Below, one piece after another: positions 44,016-55,692 of a stretch of 64,000 nt of DNA (position 1 is its first letter; each line of letters opens with the position of its first letter). Both the position numbers and the translations under genes were made by a program. Under the pieces are notes generated by a model that was not told the DNA's origin, did not search any database, and was given only the letters and a program-made list of their open reading frames with translations. This stretch comes from Tenodera sinensis (Eukaryota > Arthropoda > Insecta > Mantodea > Mantidae), in contig CM060966.1 in assembly GCA_030765045.1 (NCBI GenBank), positions 66,027,921 to 66,091,920 of the forward strand, in the 5' to 3' direction.

Positions 44016-44026
44016 CATTTTTGAAA

Positions 44027-44030
<4 letters not shown>

Positions 44031-44108
<78 letters not shown>
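44031..44108 (+). repeat. (GT)n microsatellite
   Basis: About 39 uninterrupted GT units, followed by degenerate GTCAGTCTGTCAGT-type repeats to 44216. Confidence 0.98.
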
Positions 44109-44109
<1 letters not shown>

Positions 44110-44216
44110 ACGTGCATGTGCACGCGTCAGCGTCAGTCAGTGAGTCAGACTGTGTCAGTCTGTGTCAGCGTCAGTCACTCTGTCAGTCTGTCAGTCTGTG
44201 TCACCGTCAGTCTGTG

Positions 44217-44699
44217 AACAGCATAGCTCAAAAATGAAAAGTAGTTTAAAAATCAAAGTTGATATTTAAAGTTTTATGTCTTTCAAGGATGCGACACGAA
44301 GATTTTGAAGAAAATAGCGCCACCTTAAACTACCCTTTAGATGAAAATTTTTTCGAAAATTTTGATTTTCTTGAAAATGGCTCTATCGATTTTGATTAAA
44401 TTGTCATATGTTTGAAATATTTTTATGACAAACGCAAATGTATATTTTTAGTTTTCTGGCTATAGCCCCTGTAGTTGCATTTACTCCGGACGACTTTTGC
44501 ATACCTGGTAGACCAAATCATACTATACAAAAAATGTAGATCTTGCTAAAATACACAATTTATGTCCAAACAAATTTTCTTGTAGGTTGATCCATTTCGG
44601 AGATATATTCCTTGTTATGTGTGTGAGTTTAGGAAAACATAATTTTCGTGAAATGGAACATCGTTGTTCATTTTTTATATGTCAAGTGTGCAAAAAGAA
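44217..44699. other. No gene recognised
   Basis: AT-rich with no ORF above noise; right half adjoins repeat R. Confidence 0.4.
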
Positions 44700-44885
44700 C
44701 GGAATCTCAAAGCTTTAAAAGATTTGACTATCGCACAAAGCCTACTGTATTCTAATCCTTGCACCTACAAGGAAATAAGCCATAAGATAATTATGTAGAA
44801 ATGTTTATTTTAACATGAAGAACATGGGAATAAGAGTTTGTAAGAATGGTTAGTACAAGAGTAGAGAAAGTCATGTGAGTGCAAC
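44700..44885 (-). repeat. Inverted repeat R, right arm
   Basis: Reverse of 42375-42560. Together they bound about 2.5 kb including a SINE and a (GT)n run. Confidence 0.6.
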
Positions 44886-45079
44886 ACATCAGATTTTTAT
44901 AATTAAATTAATTAAAATTTGGAATTTCCAACAGCTCAGACATTGAATCACTGTTATTGTATACATGCAAATCAGGAGATCTGTGGCATGAGAAAATGGT
45001 GTTATTATGCTCTGGATACAGGCCTTGGTATCATCTTTTGTCAGGGTATGACAATATGAATTTGAATGAAAATAACTAA

Positions 45080-45491
45080 TTATTATTTATTTATGCCAAC
45101 AAACTTACTGTTGGTGTTTTTAAACACACAAGCCGTGTGTGGGCAAAGTTTAAGAGGTAGAACTGGAACTTAAAAATTGTGGTTTACCAGGAGAAATACT
45201 AACTGGCTTGAGAATTTAATGCCATTCTGGCAGTTTGTCACAATAGCTCAGTGGTTAGAGCATCCGCCCGGCAAGCGGAAGGTCTGTGGTTCAAATCCCA
45301 GTCGTGGCATTGAATTTTTAAGTTTATCTTTGTGGTTTGCCAGGAGAAATACGAACTGGCTTGAGAATTTAATGCCATTCTGGCAGTTTGTCACAATAGC
45401 TCAGTGGTTAGAGCGTCCGCCCGGCAAGCGGAAGGTCTGTGGTTCAAATCCCAGTCGTGGCATTGAATTTTTAAGTTCCAGTTCTACCTCT
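45080..45491 (-). mobile_element. SINE family S1, copy with duplicated tRNA-like unit
   Basis: Flanked by TGAAAATAACTAA (45067-45079, 45492-45504). On the minus strand it begins GAGGTAGAACTGG, runs through two antisense tRNA-like units arranged as a ~145-bp tandem repeat (each with CCGCCCGGCAAGCGG on +), and then the sense terminal part and AAT-rich tail. Anticodon-like triplet is GGC here, GGT in the 19.7-kb copy. Confidence 0.85.
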
Positions 45492-45504
45492 TGAAAATAA
45501 CTAA

Positions 45505-46194
45505 GTTGAACTTTTGTTTGTATAGAGCTTTCTTAACCTATTTGTAGATATGTAATAGGTCTGTGTTAATCTACAGTTGCACTATACATATAGTTGCACC
45601 ACAGAAATCTATTCTTTTAAATCTTAATATATGCATAGGACGTAAACCCTTTATTTTGCATTTTCCTTGATTCAAGCAGGGAACACTGTACATTTCATAT
45701 GCTCAGAACTTTAAAATGGTAATAAAACATATATTTTTACTCCTTTCTGTGACTGTAGAATGGTGATCAATTGGACCCAGAAGTAGTGCAATGGTAATTT
45801 CAAGTTTCACTTTCCATTGCATGCAAAAATGGCCGCTGTACATTTCCTATGTATAGAACTTACGTCATAGTAATATATATAATATTGCAAATTTTTCCCC
45901 AATATGGCACAAGAACCACTTTACATCTGTTAATGTCCTTTTACATCTCAAATGCTATTTTGTTTCTGATGCCAACATTAGGATCTGTCACCTGACCAAT
46001 TTGCACTTTCATAAAAGCTGGGGTTTAATGACGTGGAAATCATGTTTGCAGTGACTACTCTACTTTCAGTGACTTCACACTTCCATTGGCAAAACATATT
46101 TCTAGAACTATAGCACCCTCTGTCATTCAGAGTATAAACAACAAAACTTTGTTAGATTTACAAAATATGCGAAAATTGTAAAAAGTCTGAAGTG
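45505..46194. other. No gene recognised
   Basis: AT-rich intron sequence; no ORF or repeat assigned. Confidence 0.4.
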
Positions 46195-46310
46195 ATATAC
46201 TATCTCTACTCTTGTACAAACTATTCTTATAAATGCTTATTTCTATATCTACTTCATATTAATTGAGATAAATATCTGCAGAAATTTTCTTATTCCTAAT
46301 TTTCTTGTGA
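46195..46310 (+). repeat. Repeat R, third partial copy
   Basis: TCTCTACTCTTGTACAAACTATTCTTATAAATGC-type text resembles 42375-42440, more diverged. Confidence 0.5.
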
Positions 46311-46320
46311 TGGTGATTAG

Positions 46321-46767
46321 GTAATTATTATTTATTTATGCCAAAAAACTTACTGCTGGAGTTTTTGAACACAATGTGTTATGTGTGGGCAATGTTTCAG
46401 AGGTAGAATCGAAAGTGAAAAATTCAAGCCTAATCAGGGATTTGAACTATAGACCCCCCACTTTCCCGGGACATACAGTATTTGTGATTGTAAGTCACCA
46501 TTGGGGTAATTGTCTCTGATGAGACTCCCTTTGTGGTTTACCGGGAGAAATACCAATCAGTTGGAGAATTCAATGTCATTCTGGCAGGTTGTCACACTAG
46601 CTTAATGGTTTGAGTGCCTGCCTGGTAAGCAGAAGGTCTATAGTTCAAATCCCAGCTGTGGCATTGAATTTTTCAGTCCCGATTCTCCTCTCAAACATTG
46701 CCCACATACAGCTTGTGTGTTTAAAAACACCAGCGTAAGTTTGTTGGCATAAATAAATAATAATTAC
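46321..46767. mobile_element. SINE family S1, symmetrical (foldback) copy
   Basis: Begins GTAATTATTATTTATTTATG and ends with the exact inverse. Both halves contain a tRNA-like unit and the CACACA/GTGTG region, so each arm is nearly a whole S1 unit pointing outward. The centre has GTAAGTCACCATTGGGGTAA, also found at 55693 and 56000. No target duplication was seen. Confidence 0.72.
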
Positions 46768-47042
46768 TTTTTTTCTCTACTCACATCAATTCATTAAAGC
46801 TACTGTTTGGGAGGAAAATATGTTTAAAAACGTTGTTGATTCATTCCAACATAAATAATTTGTTATACACATTAAGTGAAAAGTGAATTCATCATTTGCA
46901 TGGCCATAACCATTATGCAGAATAGAACTTCTTTTTTTGTTTTATGCACTAACATTTTTTTTTCCTATTTGGTTGTGCTTATAATAAAAGCAGAATTTGA
47001 ATTTTTAGGTTTATTTGTAAAACATTGATTATTTTTATATAG

Positions 47043-47260
47043 TTTGTTAGAGGAAGATGGAATCCATTTGTTTGTATGGGATGAATGGGTGAAGTACATT
47101 GAATACAGGAAGTCTGCTCTCAGCGAGTTTCATTTTCCACTTCAGGCTTCCTTGGATCGAGATGGGTTTTATAATCCAGCAAATTTTATTAGATTTTGGA
47201 CAAAAATGAAAACCAAAGACAAGGTTCGAGAGGAGAGGATTGTGCGTAGCAAACAAACAA
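47043..47260 (+). CDS. TAF1B: TAF1B internal exon 2
   Basis: The second TAF1B exon adds about 73 residues. It begins LLEEDGIHLFVWDEWVKYIEYRK, with the F-W-x-x-W-x-x-Y/I pattern that follows the 'LLFLLDD' helix in animal TAF1B (human has a similar WFDFRKWYQIM stretch). The acceptor is a weak T-rich tract ending in AG at 47041-47042 and the donor is GTGAGT at 47261. The first base completes an AGT serine codon with the AG left by the previous exon. It ends after one base of a codon, which the third exon completes. The 20,402-bp intron before it is almost entirely transposon. Codon usage and the open frame show no damage, unlike all neighbouring ORFs. Confidence 0.84.
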
Positions 47261-48499
47261 GTGAGTGAAGTATCTAATTTTTTTGTATTACACTTAATTT
47301 TTGGGGAATTATATAATATAGCATAATTACATTATTTAACTAACTTTTAGAACCTTTATAACAGTGAATGCAAGTTCACTACCTAAACGTTAGTAGCTCA
47401 ATTTTGGGACATATTTGCTTCACTTACACTGTAATGTAACAGGACATGCTTGTGTGGTTTTGCTTCCATCATCAGTTATAGGTTGCCTGGCAATATTGGC
47501 ATCTTCTTCCTTCTAGTGTCAGGTAGATGGCATGATGAATTCAGTATAGATCTCTGGAGGTGGGATTTCAAAGTTCATAATCCTATGCTTGTGTTTTTGG
47601 ATGACAATCTTCTCCCATACATCTTTTTTGCTGTTAAATACATACTCCGAACAACTAAAAGAAATAAACCATCCACTAGAACTCCTGCTAAAACTCAACT
47701 TCTAATGCTTTAGTATATTATTCATATTTAGCATTTTCTCATCACATTTGCAGCAATTTTGATTGGCACATTCACATCACCATGCTTCCTAGAAATTAAA
47801 ATCTATGAATTTGTAGAGAATGAAGCATGTTAAACCCATTTTAACTGATCATTTATATTGCTTCACTATGAGGTAAATAATATATTTGACTTGCAACAAT
47901 CATAATCAGTAAAACCCTTTTGTTCTGCTTTTTGTATCTTTACATCCATAAGCCAAACATATGAGACACTGAGTAAATGAAACGAGCTCATGTGTTGAAA
48001 AATGATAAATGAATGATATTTATCTAAGAACTGGGGAAATCCCAAATGAGAATCCCAGTCAAATCCTAGTCAACTTGTAAGTCATTTGTAAGGGCTAAAC
48101 CCAGATGGAAAACATCTTGATATTAGCACATGCAGTTTGCATACAATAAATGGAGCAATGAAAACTAGGATCTCCAAAGCTGAATGGGATCTTGTTTTCT
48201 TTTCCTTTTCACATCTATGTACAGTATGTTTAAAGATAGTCCAGTTCAGCATGTTAAACATACAGAAATAACTTGTACTACGTTACCCTAAAAGTTCTGT
48301 GCAATAAGGGTTGGAAACTGGATGTGTTCATCAAACTCTTAAAATAAAAATCCATATTGAGGAATTGGTAAATGAGTACAATAAAAAGAAACATAACTGA
48401 TCCACACCTTATAAAAGCTGTGAATAATCCACTTCTAAGTGGTTTCATAAGTATTTGGCAGATTTTACTGAATGTTGAGTCAGAATTAGTTACATTGAT

Positions 48500-50420
48500 A
48501 TCACTTATGTTTTACTTTTTCAGGAAACATTCTCATCTCAGAAGGTGTCTGATTGACCATGATGTTGGACTTTCTGTTGTGGTGATGGTCTTGTGTGGCG
48601 GCATCTTGTGGTGGTGAAATGTACTTCCAGAGCAGACTTGGTGGTGCAAATCGAAATTCACTAGCTAAGAACTGTGTTTTAAAATGATCTTCTCCCATGT
48701 GTTCAGTTCTGCTGTATAACTAATCAGTAGTGTAATATTCAGTTTGATGTTGTCAATGAAGTCAATTATCCATGATAATGTCATTTGATAGGATGAATCC
48801 CAGTGGGAGGTTGTCCTTGTGGTAGAACTTGTGCAATTCTTGCATAAGTTTGATGGCATGTTCACAGCACTGGTTGCTTTGGATTGTATTGATTGGAAGT
48901 TCATATGTTTTCAAGCATTTGTGACCTCTTGCTTAGTCATTCAGAACTGTTGATAGTTCATCAAAATCTTCAGCACAGAACAATTGATTGCTGAACCAGT
49001 GGTCAGCCCATGAGTAGGAAATGAATAAACAAATTTTATGCAGTCTGTTCCTTATTTCAGGGATCAGAATAAGTGCAAGAAGGACTAGAATGGCACGAGA
49101 GTTCCAGCGTGCATTGCTGATGTCTCTCCAGCCACCTGTTTCCTTAATTTCAGTGTTACCATTGCTGAAGGCTCTTTCAGTTTATCATAATTGCTCATCA
49201 AATCCTGTACAAAGAAGTAATCAGTGTTTGATGATTTAGTCAACCCATGAAGCCCATCGTCCATGACAACATGAACATGATTCATCATATGTTGTGGCTA
49301 CTGATGAACTTGGGTTTGGGGTGACCTTACTTTTGGGACATTTGCTGCTGCTGAACAACAATGCCTATCTTCTTGCCAGTGTCCACCAATGTTCTGTTGG
49401 CAACAATTATAACAATTACTCCCCACAGCTTGAACTCCTCTAACACATCTTGGAGTCCTGTGATTGTATGAGCTTTCCCATCTTTCAAGTTGAGCGCAAA
49501 CAACTTAATTTCTTTTGCTTCATTCTTGAGGACCATGGCTTGATATTCAAAGCCATCGATTTGTTTGCCATCAAAGTGTAAGCTCCACTTCTTTAGATGA
49601 AGCGTGCTCACCAAGTACTTCTTCACCTGAGCAGCTCTCGTGTAGATAGCCGTATGGATTGCTGATTGACATGGGGTTGGGATTTCAATGCCTTCATCAC
49701 AAAGCTGGTGGCACACCTTTGCTGCTCTGTCATACAACAGCTTTGAGCTTGTAACAAGGTGCCATGCAATTACTGTTGGGTTATGCTTCCTTGTTCATTG
49801 ATGCTTCATTCTTATCCTCTCAAGGACTATCTTTGCTGCTGTCAAATGAGTCTGTGTAACTTCAGGAACAATCAGGTGTTGCTGAACTGGTAAGTGTTGA
49901 CACACTCTCTTCCATTGCCCGCTTTCAATTGGATGGGTGGATAGTCCTTGCATTAGTGCGTTTGCCAGTGGAAAAACTATTCTGGCGCTTGCTGTCAATT
50001 TGCAGTTTGTAGAGGTTCTCATCCTTTTGCACAACCATTCGTCTTTCACCTAGATCACGTCAAACAGTTAATTCAATGAATCCAAGTTTTGTTTCTTTCT
50101 GCAATGCCCATAATCTTTCAGAAGGTTTGTTAGTTTTGCACAAATGGCTTGATCAGATACTTGTGGGAAGTTCAATTTTTTCCTCCCTAGGGTTTTAAGC
50201 TCCTCAGCAATTAGACTCTTTCTCCATTCTTTGGCAGTGGATTCAAGAAATTTGAAGCATCCAATTATGTGGTTTTTCAGGGGCATGCAACTCCGTTCAG
50301 CTAAGGGTGCTTCATAAATTGTCACATTGCCTCTTCTTGATGGTGCTTGAAATTGGACAAAGTTCTTTGTCTAGGTTTCCTTGTTCTTCATGTTAGAGGG
50401 GCTCTTCTTGAACAACATTT
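48500..50420 (-). pseudogene. Transposase-like relic of unassigned type
   Basis: A chain of minus-strand fragments: KNHIIGCFKFLESTAKEWR and VSDQAICAKLTNLLKDYG (50325-50070), an intermediate piece (50049-49795), then 136 codons with LHLKKWSLHFDGKQIDGFEYQ, KEIKLFALNLKDGKAHTITG, and VIIVANRTLVDTGKKIGIVV (49737-49327), then NHVHVVMDDGLHGLTKS and FVQDLMSNYDKL (49288-49100), and a degenerate tail to about 48500. The alternating FDGK and xxDTxxVNTGxxxG-like motifs resemble an RNase H-fold transposase known to me from hydra and aphid genomes, but I cannot name the superfamily. LINE A copy 3 inserted at its right end. Confidence 0.55.
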
Positions 50421-50476
50421 TGTCTTAAACTCAACAACTGAAAAAGAAAAGGCTTTAATGTAAATATTAAATATGT

Positions 50477-50491
50477 AACATTGTAACAAAT
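50477..50491. repeat. TSD left, LINE A copy 3
   Basis: AACATTGTAACAAAT, exact match to 54405-54419. Confidence 0.9.
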
Positions 50492-50862
50492 GGGGTGTAA
50501 GGGGTAGTGATGCGCCTCCTATAGCCTCTCCTACCCAATTCCCATCCTCATCCAGCCCGTGGTGCACCCTGCTTTTAACAGATGAGGCTCTGGGGACCGA
50601 ATCACAGCGGTATAACTGTTTCATCTGAAATGGAGGAAATGTCATTTACATATGTGCTGGCCTATCACAGCACAACAGCGTCCCTCAGAGGCACATGAGG
50701 GGAAGGTCGGTGGATCTAAATACCACCTATTTAGTCCTCCCGGCTAGGTCCGATGGACCCATTGACCAACGATAGGTGTGGTCCCCCTTGCAAAATGGGG
50801 GTTTAAGTCGGGTGATGTAACTGCCACATTGTAAAACTGGTGCCCGTTAAGAAAACAGTTAC

Positions 50863-52059
50863 ATGAAAGCCACGTACATGAGTATGAGTCCTAAAGATAA
50901 ACATTCCGGAGTTAAAACTGTCCCCCAATCGGTTCTCCGGGTGGGGACATCTTTAGGCAAATTTCATCACAACAATTCCAATACTTTAAGAATTCTACAA
51001 TGGAATGCAGGAGGCATGTCCCAGCCTAAAAAACAAGAGCTAATTAAAATATTAAAAGACCAAGATATAGATGTCTTCACAGTACAAGAAGCCAATATAT
51101 CAGAAGAACAGGAAATATACTTTGAAATGGATCAGTACACTACACATATACTTCCAAAAGCTCGTCAAATAGCAAGTGGTATTCTTACAGGAATTAAAAG
51201 AAATATGAAAGCTACTATTCAAATCCAAAAAACAATGGAAGAACAAGATAAATCAGAAATAGTTAAAATTGAAGTATGGAAAAGTAACTACCACTATAGA
51301 ATTTACAGTATCTACAATCCTCCAGACAATATACTAGATCTAAATTCTATTCCCATAGAACCCAAAGGTATTTTATTAGGTGATTTTAATGCACACTCCC
51401 CTAGGTGGGGCTACAGAGATATAAATTCAGCAGGAAGATTCATAGAACACCTATTAAACTCATCAACAATGGAATTAATATTTAATCCAAATGATCCACC
51501 CACTTACCTTCATTATAATGGTTCGGGTACAAATCATGGTCTTCTGATGGTGTCATCTGACATAATTGACAATACAAAAAGAGAAATAATAGAAGACCCA
51601 GGTTCAGGCCACAGAATCACCATAAACTCCATAAGAGGTCTAATAAATAAAAGTAACAAACCAAAAATTAAAACTTCTTGGGATTTTAAAAAAGCAGATT
51701 GGTCCAGTTTCCAAAATGAGATAGAAGGGAAGTGTAATATATTGTTAGAATCAGAGTTCAAGTCAACAGATGAAATAAATAAAAAAATTTGTGAAATATT
51801 ATTGACAGCAGCCAAAACACATATCCCCAAAGGAAAGTTAAAGAAATATAGCTACTTTTGGTCTCCATCTTTATCTAAGTTAAAACACGAAAGAAATATA
51901 GCAAGAGTCAAAGCCGAAAGAACCAAGTGTCCAGAAGATGTACAAAAAAGGAGAAGAAAAGCAGCCATTTTTAAGAAAGAATTAATTACACCAAAGAGGG
52001 CCAGTTTCACAAATTTTGTAGAACATATGGACTATAGGATTTTAACGAAACAGAACTAG
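50863..52059 (+). pseudogene. LINE A copy 3 ORF2, endonuclease part
   Basis: Likely native start at ATG 50863. The endonuclease has all its motifs: RILQWNAGGM (Asn), FTVQEANI (Glu), YSIYNPP, LGDFNAHSPRWGY (Asp/Asn/His) and SGHRITIN (His). It runs to EHMDYR, then a 244-bp deletion between two AGGA tetranucleotides shifts the frame and the ORF ends at 52059. Confidence 0.92.
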
Positions 52060-54017
52060 ATTCAGCAATAGAACAATTACAGAACAAAAAATCTCCAGGA
52101 CCTGACAAGATCCACCCAGAGTTTATTAAACACCTTCGCAGGAAAGGAAAAGAAATCCTACTTAAACTGTATAACACGTGTTGGAGAATGACTGTGCCTT
52201 CCGACTGGAAAAAAGCCATTATCATCCCGATTTTAAAGAAAAACAAACCCTCAAACAATATTAATAGTTTCAGACCAATATCTTCGACCAGTGTTATTGC
52301 AAAAGTGATGGAAACAATGGTGGCATCTAGACTTAACTGGTTCCTAGAATATTACAACTTAATTAATAGTTCACAGACCGGCTTCAGACAGAATCATAGT
52401 GCAAGTGAAAATGTACTCCTACTAAGCCAAGACATCAAGGAAGCTTTCAATAGAAAGGAGGATACCTTAGCAGTATTCATTGATTTTAAATCACCATATG
52501 ACTCAGTCTGGAGAAACAAATTAATTGAGAAGTTGCAATCAATAGGTGTGAAAAGTAACATGCTTAAATGGATAACTCAGTTTATTTCACAAAGATTTTG
52601 TGCCACAAAATATAATACATACATTTCCAAATATAAACAAACACACCGAGGACTTCCACAAGGTGCTGTTCTGAGCACAACACTCTTTAACATATATATA
52701 AATGACCTTCCATCAATAATAAAAACTTCAGAAACCAAAATTGCTTTATTTGCTGACGATGTAGTCATTTGGACTCCAGGCTCTCCAAAAAAACCTGAAT
52801 TAATTAAAGACAGAATAGAAACAGCCCTAAACAAAGTACATGAATGGAGCTCCAAAAACCTCATGACTATCAATGTGGAAAAAACAAATTATGAATTATT
52901 TACACTAAAATACAAACCAGTTAATATTAACATAAATTATAATGGTAAACCACTCAAAGCAGTTGATGATGCCAAATACTTAGGCATCACTTTCGACAGA
53001 AAGCTAAGTTGGAAAAAACATATAACAAACATCTCAGAAAAGGTTGAAAAGAAACTGCAAATCCTGAAAAGGTTAGCTGGTGCTAAATGGGGCTGCTCAA
53101 AGAGAGTCCTTAACACAACATACAAAATGTACGTTAAACCAAACCTCTTGTACTGTTCTGAAGCTTTAATAACAGCAGCAAATGCTAACATCAATAAACT
53201 TGAACAAATACAAAATCAGGCTCTTCGCCTAATCACTGGAGCAGTTAAATCCATACCTATTGATGCCATGCTTGCCTTAACACGGATCCCATCAATAACA
53301 ACAAAAATAGAAGAACAAGCATTGCTCCAACACGAGAAAATGTTACGACTGCCAAACTCTAAATGGACAGAAGAGAACCTCCCCCCTTCAATCCTTAAAA
53401 CTCATAGTAGTTTCCTAGAAAAGGTAACACAGATTAAATCCAAATTGAACATTCCTAACACCAGGGAAAATCTACTTATAAGAGAAAATCCATTGGAATT
53501 ATTGCAACCTACCTTCAGTTTGGAATTAATAGAGGAAATAAGTAAATCAGACACACCAAAAGAAATACAAAAACTTCTAGCTCTGGAAACAATCAATACT
53601 AGATATCCCACAGAAGAATGGCTGCACATATATACTGATGGATCCTCCACGGAAAACCTTACTGGAGCTGGAGTTACGTGTTCACATTTTTCCTTTTATC
53701 ATTCTGTTGGCAGAGACACAACAAATTATGATGGAGAAATAGAGGCTATATACATTGCTCTCCGACAATTATTAAATCTTCCCTTAAATAAATTTAACAA
53801 GGCAGAAATTCTTTCAGATTCTAAAGCTGCAATTCAGGGAATATGTTCAAATACTACAAAGAAGTCAACAAAAATTAGAGAATGCTACAAAATGTTAACA
53901 CGACTCCAAAAAGTTAATAAGACTGTTCAACTGGATTCCAGCACACTGTGGAGTCATGGGGAACGAAGCTGCAGACTCACTTGCAAAGAAAGGCACAACA
54001 ATAAAACAAAAGTCTAA
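52060..54017 (+). pseudogene. LINE A copy 3 ORF2, RT and RNase H
   Basis: Open from before 52188 to 54017. RT: SPGPDKIHPEF, FRPISSTSVIAKVMETM, VFIDFKSPYDSVW (first Asp), LPQGAVLSTTLFNIYINDL, IALFADDVVIW (catalytic DD), YLGITFDRKLSW. Connection: LEQIQNQALRLITGA. RNase H: WLHIYTDGSS (Asp), DGEIEAI (Glu), ILSDSKAAI (Asp). The final IPAHCG motif is broken by a 5-bp loss. RT is intact and in one frame, unlike copies 1 and 2. Confidence 0.93.
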
Positions 54018-54393
54018 ATTCAATTTCTCATATTCCTCAATAAAACGCTTGATCATTAAAAAATTTTCTCATTCATACCTACAAGAAATAGAAACAAAAG
54101 CCAAAGATAAAAAATGTGTTACACTACTTTCCAACCCAGATATAATCCCCCAGAGACCAAGGAAAACAGCGGTTGCAGCCTTCCGACTACTGACAAATCA
54201 CGACTGCTTAGCAAGTCATCTCTACAGAATAGGTATCTCAGCTTCACCAATATGTGTCCTGTGTAACGATCCAGCAGAAATGAACGAAGACCACTTGAAG
54301 ACCTGTGAAGCATTAAGATCAGAAGAAACTACAGTTCAAAAGTATTGGAAAGCACGTATGCTAATGGCTTCATTGCCAGATGCAAGGCACTAG
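53956..54393 (+). pseudogene. LINE A copy 3 ORF2, C-terminal end
   Basis: After the frameshift: GNEAADSLAKKGTT (last RNase H motif), KTAVAAFRLLTNHDCLASHL, then CVLCNDPAEMNEDHLKTC, a CX2C-x8-HX4C-type zinc-like motif common to the C-termini of RNase H-bearing LINEs, ending LPDARH at the stop. Confidence 0.9.
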
Positions 54394-54404
54394 AGAACAA
54401 CAAC

Positions 54405-54419
54405 AACATTGTAACAAAT
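54405..54419. repeat. TSD right, LINE A copy 3
   Basis: Exact match to 50477-50491. Confidence 0.9.
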
Positions 54420-54591
54420 TAAAAAAAACCGAGTTTCCATTGTAGTTATGTTGCAGACTAATGACAAGACAGTGACTAGACCACTGTGAAAGTAGAGTTA
54501 CCAGGTTTCTATAATCCAGACGCAGAGTCGCCAGCTGACTTATATATAAAATTAATAATATAAATATTGTTAATACAATTTTATGAAATAT

Positions 54592-55567
54592 GTTGTTAGC
54601 TAATGCTGGATTTCTGACAAAGAAACTGTTAATCCTCTTGCTCTCCAATATTTTTCACTGATGGATGGGGTGTTAGAAATGGCCGGGCGTATTTGAAGGT
54701 GGTCTCGGTCCATTTCCTCTTGCAGATCAAATGGAGGACAGAGTGGTGAAGAATATATCCCAACTCTGTTTAAATGTTTTGTCAGACAATCATGTCCTGT
54801 AATCAACCTGAAGGTTGCAACTGCCGTTTTTCGAGGATACTCAGGAATTACTGTTTGAATGTTCGGTAGTTCCCATCTTTTATTTTTTGATTTTTCATAG
54901 TAATATTTTGCAATAATTTTTTTGTATTCAGAGTTGAATAATCTTTTAGCTGCATAAAATGGTAGATTAATTATAGATTTCTGTACACTGCCGGTACCCT
55001 ATTTTGCAAGAAAATCAGCTTTCTCATTACCACTCAGTCCACAGTGAGCGGGTATCCATTGGAAGACTAGGTGTTTTTGAAGTGCTGTTAGATGGGTAAG
55101 GATTTTCCAACATTCTGTAATTATTGTTTGGTTTTTTGGTGACAGTTTGGAAGTAATGGCTATAATTATTGCCACCCTGGAATCTGAGAGAATAACTGCT
55201 TGATGAAAATGTGAAATTCTATACAAACGATTTTGTAGAGCCATTTGAATTTCTTCAATTTCTCCATCAAAGTTAGTAGTTCCAAAGATTTGTAATAGGA
55301 GAAGAGGTGACACGTGACTCCAGCCCCTGCTCCATCTTGGTTTGATATCAATAATCCATTAGTATAAATATGGAGCCATTCGTGTTCTGGAAATCTAGTA
55401 AGGATTGTCTCTAATGCCAATAATTTTAGAATACTAGTTGAAGTATCACTTTTCTTAACTACTTCTGTCAGGTGTAAATAATATGTGATGTCTAATGTTT
55501 GTGTCGGGTTGACTTTAGATATGAAGTTTTCCTTTGAATTAGGAAGGTATAAATTTTTCTTGATGTT
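54592..55567 (-). mobile_element. LINE B copy iv, 3' part
   Basis: On the minus strand: ALETILTRFPEHEWLHIYTNG (RNase H, with the catalytic Asp of DGS changed to Asn), DGAGAGVTCHLF, ILSDSRVAI, WIPAHCGLSGNEKADF, and the Cys/His end in another frame, here with one Cys lost (CPPFDLQEEM). Ends LSEIQH and AACA. 5'-truncated at the S1 SINE at 55568. Confidence 0.85.
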
Positions 55568-55692
55568 TGAGAGGTAGAACTGGAACTTAAAAATTCAATG
55601 CCACAACTGGGATTTGAACCACAGACCTTCCGCTTACCGGGTGGCTGCTCTAACCACTGAGCTATTGAGACAAACTGCCAGAATGGCATTAA
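55568..55692 (-). repeat. SINE family S1, tRNA-like module
   Basis: On + it reads GAGAGGTAGAACTGGAAC, then antisense B box (TGGGATTTGAACC) and A box (CCACTGAGCTATTG), to GGCATTAAGTAAG. Same 5' terminus as other S1 copies. It abuts the LINE B copy iv RNase H and is followed by S1-related central sequence. Confidence 0.75.

Larger units (their letters stand above)
26641..47042 (+). other. TAF1B intron, 20.4 kb, transposon-filled
   Basis: Bounded by GTAAGT and AG with matching exon phase. Contains an LTR retrotransposon, LINE A and B copies, SINEs and a dinucleotide repeat. Almost no unclaimed unique sequence longer than 1.6 kb remains. Confidence 0.75.
50492..54404 (+). mobile_element. LINE A copy 3, full length at both ends
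   Basis: About 3.9 kb from GGGGTGTAAGGGGTAGTG to an (AAC)4 tail, with exact 15-bp duplications. The 5' UTR is 370 bp and G-rich. A small palindrome (GGTGG...CCACC) at 50711-50729 marks the region inverted in copy 1. One ORF codes endonuclease, RT, RNase H and a Cys/His end. A 244-bp loss at 52038 and a 5-bp loss near 53930 break it. This is the best reference copy of the family here. Confidence 0.95.

Noticed and set aside
44031..44216. CRISPR-like short repeats
   Set aside because: Simple dinucleotide and tetranucleotide repeats in eukaryotic DNA with no spacer structure.
43866..44237. Cys-Val and Thr-His repeat frames
   Set aside because: Translation of the (GT)n microsatellite.
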